Shown here in pieces: positions 22,561 through 35,482 of a stretch of DNA of 64,000 nucleotides. A model generated the notes under the pieces. That model saw nothing but the letters and a program-made list of their open reading frames with translations. It was not told the origin of the DNA and made no database searches. A program made the translations under genes and the position numbers. Each line of letters starts with the position of its first letter. The stretch's first letter is position 1. Location: contig OY783195.1 of assembly GCA_963678675.1 (NCBI GenBank), positions 23,212,387 to 23,276,386 on the forward strand, written 5' to 3'. The DNA is from Xiphydria camelus. Taxonomy: Eukaryota; Arthropoda; Insecta; Hymenoptera; Xiphydriidae.

Positions 22561-23560
22561 ATAGAGGAAAGTCACCAAAGTCGGGCCCCCATTTACTTTT
22601 TGGCATCTAAAAATTTTAGGAATCAACATATGGAAGTTACAATACCTGTATTGCAAATTGTAAGCAATCGATTGTAACATACATTCGACACAAGTTTGAG
22701 AAAACACTTGTTTCTGAGAAATTTGGAAAAAACTTGCGACATTCATTTTTCGGGTTCTGGAAAAAGGGCTCCTAAAGTGGGCCCCCTACCTAAATACTCG
22801 GAAAAGATCAATAAGTGAGCGAAAATGAAACATTGTTTTTTTAATGTTTTTTTTTATTTATCCACCTTACCTTCTTTTCCGGAAAGGTGCAGGACCAAGG
22901 TATTAACGACCTATGTTCACCAAAATATATCGCTTCGCCGATGACGCGTTTAATTATAGTCGGCGAGTTAATTATGAGTGATGCTATGAATCAACCTTCC
23001 GAATTCCGTCGCTCGATGCGACGGAACAATGATAATTTAGAGGAATTGAGCATAAAAAACAAAGGGCCCACATAAGGAACAGAAAAAATAAGGGGCCCGA
23101 CTTACGCACAATCGTTTTTGTTTATTTTGTAGTTAGAGTTATTTTTTCGAATAACCAACCACACCTTCAACACCATAAACTGATCAATCATTCCATGCAC
23201 TTCAAAAATACAAATAATTTGAATTACTTACCGGTCAAACTACGTCAACAATAAAACAAATACGAACGCACGAAAAAGTTTCCCACAACGGCAAGAAATT
23301 ATTTGAACGGTCAATTGTTAACCATGAAAGATTAAAACCGATGGTGGAGACATATCGTCACCTCAATATAGGTTTGTTCAATATCCTCCTTTTGGGAATG
23401 GGACATTGAACAAACCTATATTGGGGTAACGATATGTTGGGGCGTATCCAAAACTATCATAAGCAGGTGAATTTGTGGGTATAAAGATCTACATATGAAA
23501 ATAAAGAGAGGGGCCCGCTTAAAAACCAGGGCCCGACACTTTGGTGTGACTTTCTTCTAT
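22561..23560. mobile_element. 1-kb TIR element with GGGCCC-type ends
   Basis: The left end ATAGAGGAAAGTCACCAAAG followed by TCGGGCCC is matched in inverted form on the right (GGGCCCGACACTTTGGTGTG, then ACTTTCTTCTATG ending 23560). TATA-like sequence borders both sides, so the target duplication is ambiguous. Further GGGCCC words lie at 22780, 23067 and 23094. No transposase is visible. A hairpin lies at 23351-23436. Confidence 0.75.
23351..23436. repeat. 86-base hairpin
   Basis: CAATATAGGTTTGTTCAAT pairs with ATTGAACAAACCTATATTG across a loop of about 22 bases, extended outward by CATATCGT with ACGATATG. It is near perfect and within the element 22561-23560. Confidence 0.8.
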
Positions 23561-23589
23561 GTATATCTCGTAAATCATGCTTTCTTAAA

Positions 23590-23880
23590 AAATATTAGTG
23601 ATTACCTCGGATTTGACCACCCCCATAGTCATTGTTCAGTTTATGGCAAACTAAATTATCGTGCTTCAAGAAACCGACATAAAATGGTTCCAGGGGATCT
23701 AATATTTATATCGCATCAAGATCTGATCAAGCAAACATGATCAGGTCATAGGAGGGGAATCGCGTTACATCCTTTACCGGACTCTGATCAGATAGACATA
23801 TCAGGGCGTGGACATGAATTCGGACAAACTTGATTTGGTCCTAAAGGGAACCTGCCCTGATTTCTAGTCGGGTACGTTTA
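23590..23880. repeat. Patch of GATCAGG-type words
   Basis: The words CTGATCA, TGATCAGG, CTGATCAGATAG and AGTCGGGTA recur over about 290 bp. This vocabulary resembles 12836-13260 and 14879-14960. It is non-coding and probably a decayed member of the same family. Confidence 0.4.
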
Positions 23881-25232
23881 GTTTTCATGGTTTCTTGATT
23901 TTGCGAGATATTTTTCGGAAAATTCAGTTGCATTAATTGAAAGCATACATATGTATCTATTGCTATTTCTACTTATTGTCATTTCTCTAAGATGTACCAT
24001 TTTCGACGTTTATTGAACAACACCTGAAGTGATTCAAATTCAGCGACTCTGACCTATTTGCTAATACCAGATAAACGTATATGTCAGTTTATCTAGACAA
24101 CAATTTGGGTATTATTAGAACACGACGATATCGATCATCATCAAAAGTAAATTATATACTTGCTCGCACCCTAAAATCTATTACAGTATATTCCTATCTA
24201 AGGTTTCTCTTCGCTATAATGAAGCACGCCGTAAACTGAGTCCGTCGATGCGTGATGCACCCACATGTGCGATCACATCTGCGTCACGACATATCCTCGC
24301 GCACCGATAATGTTCCCATCGTTATCCGAGTAGATCTCGAAAAATCACAACTTCTCCTCGTCTAAATAACGACTTCGAAACGGATTCGATACTTCAGTAA
24401 TAAAATCGCGACAGCATCGCAGTATATACTACTTCGCAACTTAAATCCTCACCCTCTCTCTCTCTCTCGATTCGGAGCGGACGCGTCGCAGAGTGGCGGA
24501 GACGAGAGGGGGGGGGTGAGTTTAAACGATGTGCCGTATCCACTTTTTCGACCTTTACTCCTCGTTCGAAGTTGCCGCGGATCGTATGTATCCGTCGAAG
24601 AATCCGAGGAGAATCGGAATCGCGCGAAGTCCCGCCGCGCTTACGTCAAGAAAATAAATTCCATCCTGACAAGCCGCCGCGAGGCCATCGGGATATTCGC
24701 ATTTCTACATATCCGATTTAACGCGACCTGCCAAATCCCGGTAATACATCCCGCAGACGCCTCCGCGACCGTCGAAATTGTGACGGCAGATTCTGCGTGC
24801 CGGGCGCAAACCCGAGAATCCCTGAAATTCGTTTTCGTTATATATATACAGGGCGAAACCCTCTGCTGTAATGCGCGAGCTTCTTCCGCCGCAGGATTTT
24901 CCATGAGTCACCTCTTCCGCGGTCGTTATAAAGCTCTGTATTCGTGACCACCATTTAACCATGGTCTCTCGGGTGAGACTTTCGGGGGTTGAACTACCGT
25001 TTCGCACTGACCTTACCTATACGCACGGTTAAAACTTCATCGCGTAATTCATTCGGCAACGGAATGGAGTTTGATTCTGATAACAATTCGTGGCGAAATT
25101 ATTTACTGTCTACAAAAACGAAACCTGGCATTTGTTTAATTGTTTCTTATTACATATTCATAATTCTTATTTCATGCTCCGCAATTTTTATAGAATTTTG
25201 ATACATAGTATTATATTATAGGTATGTATACC
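23881..25232. other. Non-coding with CT microsatellite and CpG-rich belt
   Basis: A (CT)n run at about 24451-24467 is followed by a CpG-rich belt to about 24950. The 143-residue plus-strand frame at 24516-24947 begins with GTG and shows no family. GTGAGT just after a G run at 24516 would be a good splice donor, so a non-coding 5' exon here is possible but unproven. Confidence 0.35.
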
Positions 25233-25233
25233 T

Positions 25234-26296
25234 ACTGAAAAAAAAAATTGTTACATTTGCAACTACACCATGTGGTCAAAGAAATTGTAGTCAATCAAAC
25301 CGAATTTTGCTTAACATGGCTAAATGAAGGTTGATGAAACTAAGTTAACGTGGTAGATCCAACTGTGTGTACGGCATAAATAACTTGTTCCGCGGTTGAC
25401 TTATATCAATGGCAATTGTCTCAAATGTTTAGAAATGGAAACAACAGTTGGATAATTGAATTAACTATATTATTCAGATAATTATCAATCCAATGTTTCA
25501 ATAAGGTCATCTGAGTTCCGAAATAAATTATTTCAACTACCGATGAGGTTCATGGAAAATCATCATCCAACTGCGACGTAATTAAATGTTGCGTACGGTG
25601 AAACTCATTTAAGATACGAATCAGAAGACCGAGGGAGTTCCGTATCTTAGACGGGATCGCGTATATATTTTATCCGGATTTCATAGATTCTCGCCTAATA
25701 ATGCATAAGAAGCTAGTGCACATTATATATATTAATGTGTTCTAACTATTTCTAACTCTTATTTTAGCGATTTCTAATAGTTTTTAACTATTCTAGAAAA
25801 TTTGAATTGAGGATTTTAAATAAAGAGTAAGTAATTTTGTTATTTTTTACCAAATTTGATTGAGTTACTATTTGTAATAATACAAAAATGCTTTCATACG
25901 GATTACCCTCTGACGGACTGGAAAAGACAATAACAAAAAATTGTTGCTGACATTTTGAAAACAGAAATTAAAATATTTTGTTAGTACATAGTTCTGTTTT
26001 TCTCTGTTTAAAACAGTATAAAATATTTTGTTAAAATTAAGAGCATTTTTTGGCAAATGAACATGTCGTACAAATTTACTCTTTCCCTTTTTTTCTTAAA
26101 GACACGTGGTAAATGAACTACACAGGCACTACTTCGTATATCAGAGCGCGTTTTTTGACACCAAGGGACCAATTTTCTTCGTACATTAAGCGGGATCGTA
26201 TCTTAATCGAGTTTTACTATATCTACCTATTTAATATCACGATGTAGTTGGCTTAACTGATATGCAGTTAAGTCAACGGATATTTTTTCTCAGTGT
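25234..26296. mobile_element. Outer TIR element with nested pogo-like MITE
   Basis: The left end ACTGAAAAAAAAAATTG and the right end TTTTTTCTCAGT form inverted termini. About 25 bp inward, GCAACTACACCATG (25259) is answered by CACGATGTAGTTGG (26238). Inside lies a second TIR element (25596-26219). No coding region is recognised. Confidence 0.5.
25596..26219. mobile_element. TA-flanked pogo/Tigger-like MITE
   Basis: The left TIR GGTGAAACTCATTTAAGATA follows TA at 25594-25595. The right end CGTATCTTAATCGAGTTTTAC is its near complement and is followed by TA at 26220-26221. The TIR style (GTAAAACTC..TTAAGATACG) resembles pogo/Tigger termini from general knowledge. It is non-autonomous; the small minus-strand frame 25868-26056 is not a transposase. 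Confidence 0.55.
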
Positions 26297-26299
26297 ATT

Positions 26300-29166
26300 C
26301 AATATTAATCACCTCTGCCATAACTGTGTGCATATTGCTACCTACATTATTATAAATCTTTCATTTAATTCCCACTTTCTTTCCAAAAAGTTACCCAACC
26401 ACGTCGATCAACAAACCGCCCAGCATCGCTGGGCTGTAAATGTTGACAGTATAAACATAGTCTTGCTTTATAAAATAAAAACTGTCTGACGATGTTTGAG
26501 GATCAAGACGGCTTCCGTAGACGCTCCGCCCTGAATGTGCCTCTACAGCATTACTCGTATACCCCGAGGCTACCACGGAGATACGTCGCGTCGTCGCGAC
26601 CGTGGAATAGGTCAGTCATCGTTTGGTTTCGTATGCCTCGTTGAACCCCGCCGTATTTGCTCTCGTTTGCTGGAAATCCATACCGGGCCTTCGTAAATAG
26701 ACGCTCTTGGCGCGCGCCCGGAAATTGATTCTTTTCATGTACATCACGCGAAATCGCGTTCGCGCGCGGGGGGTGCTCGAGTTTTGCATTAAGAAGCTTT
26801 ATGGCGCGCTCCCGCGGAATTTTAAATACCCGCGAGAATTCCTCCATTTTTTTTCTCTAAGCCCCCGAGAGTCGGGCAGCCAAGGGATTCTCTCCCTCCC
26901 TCTCTTTTCCTCTTTCTCTTTTCCTCTCCCCCTTTCTCCTTTAATGGCGCTTAACTGACGGGACAAGCCCCGCTGTACAGTGTTTTTCATCAAAGTCACC
27001 GCGGGGAAATGGAAATTGAGCCACTGTCTGTAAAGTTCGCGTCTGGGGCAAGGGTGTATACTTATATTAGGTAGATACGCATTAATGCCCGGCGCAAACT
27101 GCCGCGGCAAAATCGCTCGTCAGCAGTTGCAAACAAACTGCAGGGGATGTCGCGAATAGCACGGTATAACTCTGGATGTCTCTTCGATCGATTAATAATC
27201 AGCGTAATAATAAAAGTCTGACTTTATTGAACAAGACCAGGCGTAGAGTTCGGCGAGTATTGCTTCACAACTCGACTCTTAGCGAGGAGAAGTGCATATT
27301 TTTTGCAGGTACGTTGAGCCATGGAAGTTGGTTCTATAAAAAGGAGCGAAATCCAATACCAGATGCTCATTTGTGTCTGGCGTATATTGGTCTGCATCCT
27401 TTTACTGCTGCTTTTCTATATGGGCTTCGCTATGCAATACGCGTTTTCTTCTCTTTCTTTTATCTCTTAATTAGCAAAACCATCGGAAAAGAAAATAAAT
27501 GCATATAGAAATGGTGGGAAATCAAGATTTTTTATACGCTCTCGCCAATTGGTAATGGTTCAGAACATTATCAAGGTTTTTAATCCTTAGCCGCTAAGAT
27601 GAAATATAATCTCATTTGAATTATATTTGGTTAAGTTCAAAATAACTCATGACCTAACAGTTAAAGGTTAGTATTGATCGCGGAACAATAGTAATTCGCG
27701 CGAAGAGTGTATAAAAGAAATTTAACGAATTTAAGACATAATATCCTGGGAATTAAAGTAATAGAATAATTGCATTAGGAAGAAAAAAAAGGACAGCGCT
27801 TCACGCCTCGCCTCGTAGTATTTGGGGAGAGTGTGGGTTATTAATTCTAAGATTTTCTATCCATAATAAGGTTCAATCGCAATAGCGAACAATGCTAGAC
27901 CACCCCCCCCCCCCCCCCATATTACTGCAAAATTTGGTAAATATCGATAAGTGTGCGAAAAAAAAGAAGGGTTACAAAATTTGCGTGAACATTTCGACGT
28001 TTTTGAGCAAATTCTTCAAAACAACTGCACGAAATTTGACCAAATTGTTGGTACACTTTTTCAACTAACAATAAGTATCGCTGATTTTTCGTCAAAATTT
28101 CATCGAAATCAGGATAAACCGTTCTTGAGTTTTTCGCCAAAAACTGCGAATTTGGGAGATTTTTCATTCTGTGATAACTTCAGAACGGATGAACCAACTT
28201 CAATGAAAATTGAAAGGCACATTCTCTCCCTGAAGCTCTGCGAAACAAAAACTAAATGGTTGAGATCCGTTCATTAATTTAAGAGACATCCATCTAAATA
28301 CATTTTCATAACGGACGGACAGACAAACGGACAGAAATTAGTAGTGTCCAAAGGTCACTAAAAGATCTCCATGTCTGATGATACGAAGAACGAACAAAAA
28401 ACAGCAAAAAGTTGCATCAAAAGAAATATTCTCGATGCACTAATTGAGAACATCTCGTGGATGATGGAGCACCCTCGCTCGAACGGATGCCGTCGTCGTT
28501 GTATTAGCGCGTAAAGGATATGCCGGCGGTGTAAGGTTTGTCGTAAATTTTTTTATGGAGGCCGTATAAAAGTTAGGTAAGCGATTGGGTTGCGTACACC
28601 GATTCTTCCACGCGCGGATTATATAGCCGGTGCCCTAATAGCTGATCACTGGATCCCGCGGAGATCTCTTAAGACTCACCAAGTGCCTCTTAAACTTTGC
28701 ATTATTAACCGGATTCGCTTCCAGCTTTTGCCGATCCGACGCAAAGTTAATACCCCGTTGGTATATCTATGAATACGTTGAACCACCTGCTTTTCTTATA
28801 TAACGGGGATCCAGATGGACTCGCTTAAGGAGGATCATCAGAGAAATGACTTCTCAGAAACCGTAGTTGAAAATTTTTTAAAATACTTGTGAACTCATTT
28901 TAATAAGAGGAAAACAAAATCAAACAATTTCATCCTACAGTTTTCTCGTAATTAATTTTTAAAACTTACGAGATTGGAGCTTTGAGTCTTATGGGGAGCA
29001 TATTTCAAATGCACAGAACTTGCGATTTTCAACCGAAAAAAATTCTGAAAATTATCAAATAAGTTTCAACACCACACAAACTTGTTTTTACTAAATTATA
29101 AAGAATTTTCACTCTACAGTTTTTTTAATATAAAGGAAAAACTGTCGAAAGTTCAAAAGTTTCATG
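26300..29166. other. Non-coding with poly-C tract and a dispersed repeat tail
   Basis: A run of about 16 C lies at 27903-27918. Positions 27950-28340 look like a dispersed insect repeat: degenerate mirrored frames, then ACGGACGGACAGACAAACGG at about 28310. CpG-rich pieces lie at 26550-26850. No exon with splice context is supported. Confidence 0.4.
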
Positions 29167-30988
29167 TAGGGGAGAGGCTGGAACAGTGGCCATGCACGTA
29201 CAGTGGCCACTTGCAGTTTTCATGCAAAATTTTCGACCAATAAGACCGCCATGTCGTGAGAGGTTGCCAATGTAGTTCATGTATACGTATTTAATGTAGT
29301 ATGTATATGTATATTAGGGTGGGCCAAAAAAAAAACTTTTTTTTTAAATTACTATGAAAACATTGTTGAGGATGACGAGAAAGACATTCTGCGGAAGTTT
29401 TAGCTCTTAATATTAATATTAACAACTGCCTCGTCGCAATTTTCTTTTTCCCATTTAAATAACATGGGAAATTTTTTTTTAATTTTCGATTTTTATAACT
29501 TGTTAACGGATTAGCGTATTCAAATGATCAAAACGTATTCTCATAGGAAATCGGACGACCTACAAAGAAGGTATCTTATGATTTTTTGATAAGTCTACTG
29601 GTTGGGAAGTTATTCGAGGTTAAAGCTGTACTGGTGGTCAATGTCACGGTTTTTTTCATTTTTGACACGAATTAATTGTTCAAAAATAAACTAAATCTTT
29701 CTGTTCTTGGAACACATGCTATGTCTTTTCATGAAATATTGAAGTTTTCTCGAAATTCCCAGTTAATTGATAAAAATTATGTTTTTAATCTACAACAGTT
29801 CATAAAATCTGTATTTTTTAATCGATTCGTATCGATCATATCATTATAAGAATGAACAATTTTCACTGCATATAATCATGTACTCATGTAAAATCAAGAT
29901 TTTGTTATTCTGAAAAAAAGTTTTAAATTTATCTTTTTCATGAAAAATAAATCAATGAAAAAAAATTACCTTTTTAAATCGCATAAAAATTAAAATTTAA
30001 TTAATCTGATTTTTTTATTTTTGACTAACAAATGTTGCATCCATGAAAAATCATAGAGGATTATTATTCATTTCTAAAAATGACTTGCAGAAAACAGAAT
30101 TATAATGAATTCTGATAATAATTACTCTGGGGAAATTATTGAACTTTGAATATTTGGAAATAATTAAAGAAAAATCTGAAACAACTGAAATAAAAAGAGG
30201 TTAAAAAATTATTTCGTGTCAAAAATGAAAAAAAAACGTGAGATTGACCACCAGTTCAACTTTGACCTCGAATAACTTCCGAACTGATAAATTTATCAAA
30301 AATTCATAAGATACCTTGTTTGTAGGTCGTCCGATTTCCTACAAGAATATGTTTTGATCATTCGAATGCGCTAATCCGTTAACAAGTTATAAAAATTGAA
30401 AGTTCAAAAAGAAATTTTCCCATGTTATATTTAAACGGGAAAAGGAAAATTACGATGAGGCAGTTGTTAATACTAATATTAAGAGCTGAAACTTCAGCAG
30501 AATTTCTTTTTCATCCTCAACAATGTTTTCATAGTAATTTAAAAAAGAATAGTCTTTTTTTTGGCCCACCCTAATGTATATGTATAGGTATGTTATATAT
30601 ATATTGGTATAATTTGTTTTTTGGTTAATTGGTATAATTAATTGGTATAATTGGTTATTTGTATATGTATATGGTAGGTATGTTATTGGTCGAAAATTTT
30701 GCATGAAAACTGCATGGCCACTGTTCCAGCCTCTCCTCTAGTGGCCACTGCATCTCATCCTTGTGACCACTGGACCATACCAGTAGGGTACAGTGGCCAC
30801 ATTATAAAAAAATATAGAAATCAATTTTTTTTGTTTACTTATATTTCGTTTCATACATCGAACTCTGGTATTACAACACACTCATGTTGAAGTTTCATTT
30901 ATGATATAACGATTTTCAATAATCCCTTTTATTTATTTCTTATTAACAATCTACTGAAAAGGTGCCCACTGTACCAGCCTCTTCCCTA
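29167..30988. mobile_element. TIR element with GAGAGGCTGG ends, nested insertion
   Basis: The left end TAGGGGAGAGGCTGGAACAG (29167) has two inverted partners: CTGTTCCAGCCTCTCCTCTA ending 30740, and GTACCAGCCTCTTCCCTA ending 30988. The left end and the 30740 copy also share the inner block GCAAAATTTTCGACCAAT. The element is therefore either 1.57 kb with an adjoining third end, or 1.82 kb with a duplicated terminus. A separate palindromic MITE is inserted at 29317-30571. No transposase is recognised. Confidence 0.65.
29317..30571. mobile_element. MITE with about 370-bp inverted repeats (GGGTGGGCC ends)
   Basis: It starts GGGTGGGCCAAAAA after TA and ends TTTTTTGGCCCACCC before TA. The inverted similarity continues for about 370 bp on each side (shared blocks include ACATTGTTGAGGATGA, GCTAATCCGTTAACAAG, and GGTCGTCCGATTTCCTA in complement), with an AT-rich spacer at about 29690-30205. 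TA target duplication is consistent. No coding region is present. Confidence 0.8.
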
Positions 30989-33748
30989 CTCGTCCGCCAT
31001 ATACAAAAACGTGACAACATCTCACTACGTGACGTCACAAGCTATTGGCGCGAAGCGTGCTCTTTCTCACTAACCAGTTTTCCTTTCCATCGAAAAGTTT
31101 GAGCACGTGAAAAATTATACATGTCTTGGCAGTTCTTTTATGTCTGGTTATATACTCGCCAACTTGAGATTGAGGTTATAAACAGACGTCATGAACCGCT
31201 TCAACGCGTTGTCCGTCGATAAGAATTCTGTTCAACCTACCGATTTGCTACCAACTTACAAATGTTGAAATGCTATGTTGCCACGTTTTGCACACATTTT
31301 ACATATTTAAAATAAATTAAGTTTGAAGTTATAAAATTGTTTTCGAATATTTATCTTATTTTTTAGGTTGAAAGTAACAAAAAGAAAAAAGAATTCAGCA
31401 CCTAAGTATACTTATTATTGCAGTTTTTATAAAACTTGAAATTTTACTATTTGAAATTGGCAACACACGTCGGTTTCTTTGTTCTTTTTCCCCTTCTACC
31501 TCACCCCGAAGAGTACTGATGATCCTCCTTAAATGAGCGATGACTGATCTGGAAATTGTGTCGACTGGAGGGAAACGACGTAAATTAATTACGCCGCGGG
31601 AAGACGTCCGCGCTTAGTTTATCTCTCATTCTTTCACTGTTATTGGCAATAAGGATGTAGTTGTAAGGAGGAAATACGTTTTTTCTCAAGGAAACGTGAG
31701 ATACGAATGTATTTCCGCGATGGAGGAATTCTCGGAACGTACGGACGATTTAATGAATTCATATAAGCATTATTTCAACGTTGCCATTCCTGGTACATAT
31801 CGGTATAATTTATGCAACCGCATATCAGTTTTTCAGTCCGAAGGAACAAAGGAAAGCATAGATTTCGCATGTATTAATAACGTTACGTACTTCGCTGCGA
31901 CTTGCAATTTAATTAAAAGTAGATACATATTTTATTTAAGATGGATATCTCTATTTAATTAGCAGTATTCGAGGAAAAGCGGGGCTATTTTAATCGAGTA
32001 GAGTCTCATGAACCAGGCTTTTAATGTGAGCACGAAGAGGTTTAATAAAATATCATCTATATACGGGGTCTGAAATCTCTTCTTAACGTAACACATCTGA
32101 ATGGTAAAATAAAAGGAATTCAGTCTCCTGGGGCCATGTAGGTATTCACTAATCACGTTTGTGGGAAAAACTATTCCTATCCTTAGCACGGATGAGATAT
32201 TCTATGCGTTTGTATTTTATTTTAAGAAATTAATGAGCTATGATTTTCAAGAAGAAAGTATTACATTAAACATATCGCTTCCAGCCATTTATTTTTATTT
32301 ATGCTTTAAACGTCAATTGTTCGATCTATTCACTCTATGAAAATATTATCCCGTACAATCAGTTATAACGGAACAATGAAGTCCTCTCGACGCGCTATCG
32401 TTGATAACAAACCCCGCCAGATTATGTCATACGACTGAATTTTCACCGAAGAAAGGAGAACTTATTACAGCTTTACGACGTACACCTTTGACTATACCAG
32501 CTTCGCGTTGAAATTTTGCCAAGGAAATGCTGTTATAGTCGAGCGCCTCTAGTCGAAAGAGTCCGCGTATCTTGCAGTTTTCAGGAGGGTGGTGAATAAA
32601 AATAAATAAAGCCATGCATACATTCATGAAAAGCGGTCAGGGAGATTAAGGACCTACACGTAGGTGGGTATACTCGAGAACCTAGAGCGTTTATTTAAAA
32701 CGGTAAATTCACTTGTGCGAGCAGGGGCGTTTCTTCGTTACACATAAAACTTTCAAATTTTCATCGGGTCGTACGCCCGACCTTTTTCTGCGTCTTTTAT
32801 ATGAAGCCTTTTGATCGCCTGAGTCAAGTGCACGCACAAAGTGTATATATAACGTTTTTAGAATAAATTAGTTTTATTATAGCTTTCAAGAATTTGAAAT
32901 ACTGCGTCTTATTTGAAAAATGTTCATAAGAATTGCGTGATAATACAGAACCTTTAATTTAAAGCAGTAGGTACATCTGATTTACTGCCTACTTGAGATT
33001 GTTATTTAAATCATTTCGCGTATATTCCCCTTTGTACTCGTATACTCTTGCAGATTAGGGGTAGGGAGGTTGCGTGTCTACCTTGGCATATACACAGACA
33101 TTCACAGTTCCCCGTCTATATCCACACACGTCCAATTTCTAAAAGAGAATACATATAGGTAGAGAGTTCGAAAGTAATCAGTCACCACGAACGTTTCTTC
33201 TGTATTTACGAATCGATAGAGCCGAATCACGAAATGGTTCTAATTTGGTTAAGCCCTCAAAAGCCACCATTCGTTTCTCTCGTCGTCATGATTGTCGTGA
33301 TAAAAATACTATAAGTATTTCAGTTCCGAGAGAAACCGAGGAATTTGTAACAAAATTCACTGGAAAAGATGTATGACTCCTACAGAGTGGTATAATAGAA
33401 AGCTCGAAATAGATAGTTCCATGTACGAGTCTAAAACCGCATATTGTCAGTTTTGTTACGAATTTCGGCTAACACAACACTGCGATATTCCAAATATAAC
33501 TATGCATTCCCTTCTTATAGCAATAAGATTGATACTTTTACAAACTGTTTGGTACTGTTTGGTACATATACCTAGATGTTAAAGCTATCTATATTCCTGT
33601 TAGAGCGCTCTGGTGGCTATCATAGAGTTAAATGTATTATTGTGGCAATTGCACACTAGATAACGCCACTCTTATTGGAATACTTCAGAAGAGAGTGATT
33701 TATAGATAACTCTCACAACTATTTATATACCTGATATAGGTACATACT
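30989..33748. other. Non-coding, nothing recognised
   Basis: AT-rich DNA. Frames such as 31696-31962 and 33373-33582 lack splice signals in frame, domains or homology that I recognise. The signal-peptide exon of the beat gene could lie here or further upstream but was not identified. Confidence 0.4.
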
Positions 33749-33953
33749 TCCGGCGACACGGATTTTATCGTTGGTTACTTTTTAAAATATTATTTTTAAA
33801 CGTATTAGCAAATGAACATATAATTATCATGTTCTCGCTAGCTACGGCGACGTTTGCGGTTAATGAAAGCATGAGAATTGATTGATCATTGGTTAGCATC
33901 TATGTTTAAAAATAAGATTTTAAAAAGTCACCAGTGACAGAACCATAATACCG
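33749..33953. mobile_element. Palindromic MITE, related to 60485-60625
   Basis: The ends beginning CCGG are imperfect inverted repeats (TTGGTTACTTTTTAAAATA left, TTTTAAAAAGTCACCAGTGA right). The interior block around GCTACGGCGACG and AATGAAAGCATGAGAATT reappears inverted at about 60485-60625 (CTCATGCTTTCATTAAC, then CGCCACCGTAGCTAATGAG). It is non-coding. Confidence 0.6.
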
Positions 33954-35482
33954 GGAGCACATACATCACCCAATTGTTACTTTAACACGTTCCCTGCCAG
34001 ACCGTTTTTATGAAGACTTTCCGCACACGCCGCGTGGGGCGTATACGCAATATACGTATACGTATCATTGCAATCCGTTTTTACGATTCATTCTATCTTC
34101 CAGTGTACGTTGTATAAATAAATGTTACTTCTTACTCTGTAACATCCTCCGACCATTTCTAAATCCTACAGAATTTTGCTGCTCATCATTGCGTACCCAC
34201 GCAACCATTCGTATAAATTGTGGAGACAAGAAAATAGCAGGTTTCAGTACAATCCCCTATGCTGATATGAAATAGCGCCGCGTATTTTCACCTTCCAAGA
34301 TATCCCAGCTATCCGAGCGATCCGGATACCCAACTGCAAAAATGAACCAGACAGCGAAAGAGAGCCCTGGCGCGCGGAGATAATTGCAGAGAGACGCGAT
34401 TGAGCGACCGCGTAAATAGTGATACTCTCGCGTTATTGCGCTTGGAAGCAAGTGTAAGTGGAACGTAAAGTGATTACATTACGAGGTTGTTTTAACCTCT
34501 TCATTACATAGGACATACGCGCGAAGGCGGTCTCCCTGTCATACTACTGATTAAATTTCAACATGTGTGTGGAAAGTTCACCGAGAGTATCATGCAATCC
34601 CGGAAGTACGCGATTACTCCTAAATACGATTACACAGAGGAACTCAGACTATTGTATCCCCTAATAACGCCATTTCGTTGGATTACTCGAGCCACTTAAT
34701 CATCGTTAACATTAAGACAAACTACATTAGCGCCTTGTGCCATTCGCTTTGTCGAGATTTCGGAGGAAACTCCGTTCTCGCTTTTCCGCGAAATGGCGGT
34801 GAATTAGTTCGAAATATCTTGGAAAAGTTAGCTAGTAATGGGACCAATACATCATCTAGTTTAATTACTTAATATACCATTAATTATAATAATAAATTAT
34901 ATTTTTATACGTGTCTGCATACCTACTGATACTTTATGATCAACAAGTTTTTCATGAAAAAATAGAGATATAGGTATTTTTTATGTGTACCTCGAGAGAA
35001 ATAATAGTACAACTTTTAAGAAGTGCAGTAGAAAGTGAAGATACATTTTGCAAATTCTGTACAATTCATTTGAATTATTGCTATACGGACCAATTCATCT
35101 CCTTTGTGTAGTACCTAATAATAGACTATTTATATTTAATCAGAAAAAAACATACGTATTCGTCCTAGGTATTATATGGTATTGACTTTTTCGAGTACAC
35201 AGCTCCGAGTACATTGGTTTCGAAACGTAAAAATGTTTCTAAATAAATATAGTTGAATTTAACTAAATTTTACTTGATTCAACCAAATCAGGGTAGATCG
35301 GATAAATCATCGGTCGGTTCTCGCTAGATCTGATCGTTCGGAATGTTCAACCTAGCAGTTAAATTATTCACCCTTACCACTGGCACAGAGTCCACAGCTC
35401 GAAATTTAAATGAGATATAGGATCGTATATATGAATTAACGACTCCAACGTCAATGTAAAACATTATCGAACATTGTTTCAG
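33954..35482. other. Non-coding sequence before the first visible beat exon
   Basis: TTAACACGTTCCCTGCCA at about 33983 resembles a common insect MITE terminus, but no partner was found. Otherwise nothing is recognised up to the polypyrimidine tract and AG at 35481-35482. Confidence 0.4.

Noticed and set aside
24516..24947. 143-residue plus-strand open frame
   Set aside because: Starts on GTG in a CpG-rich belt, overlaps minus-strand frames of similar length and has no recognisable protein content.
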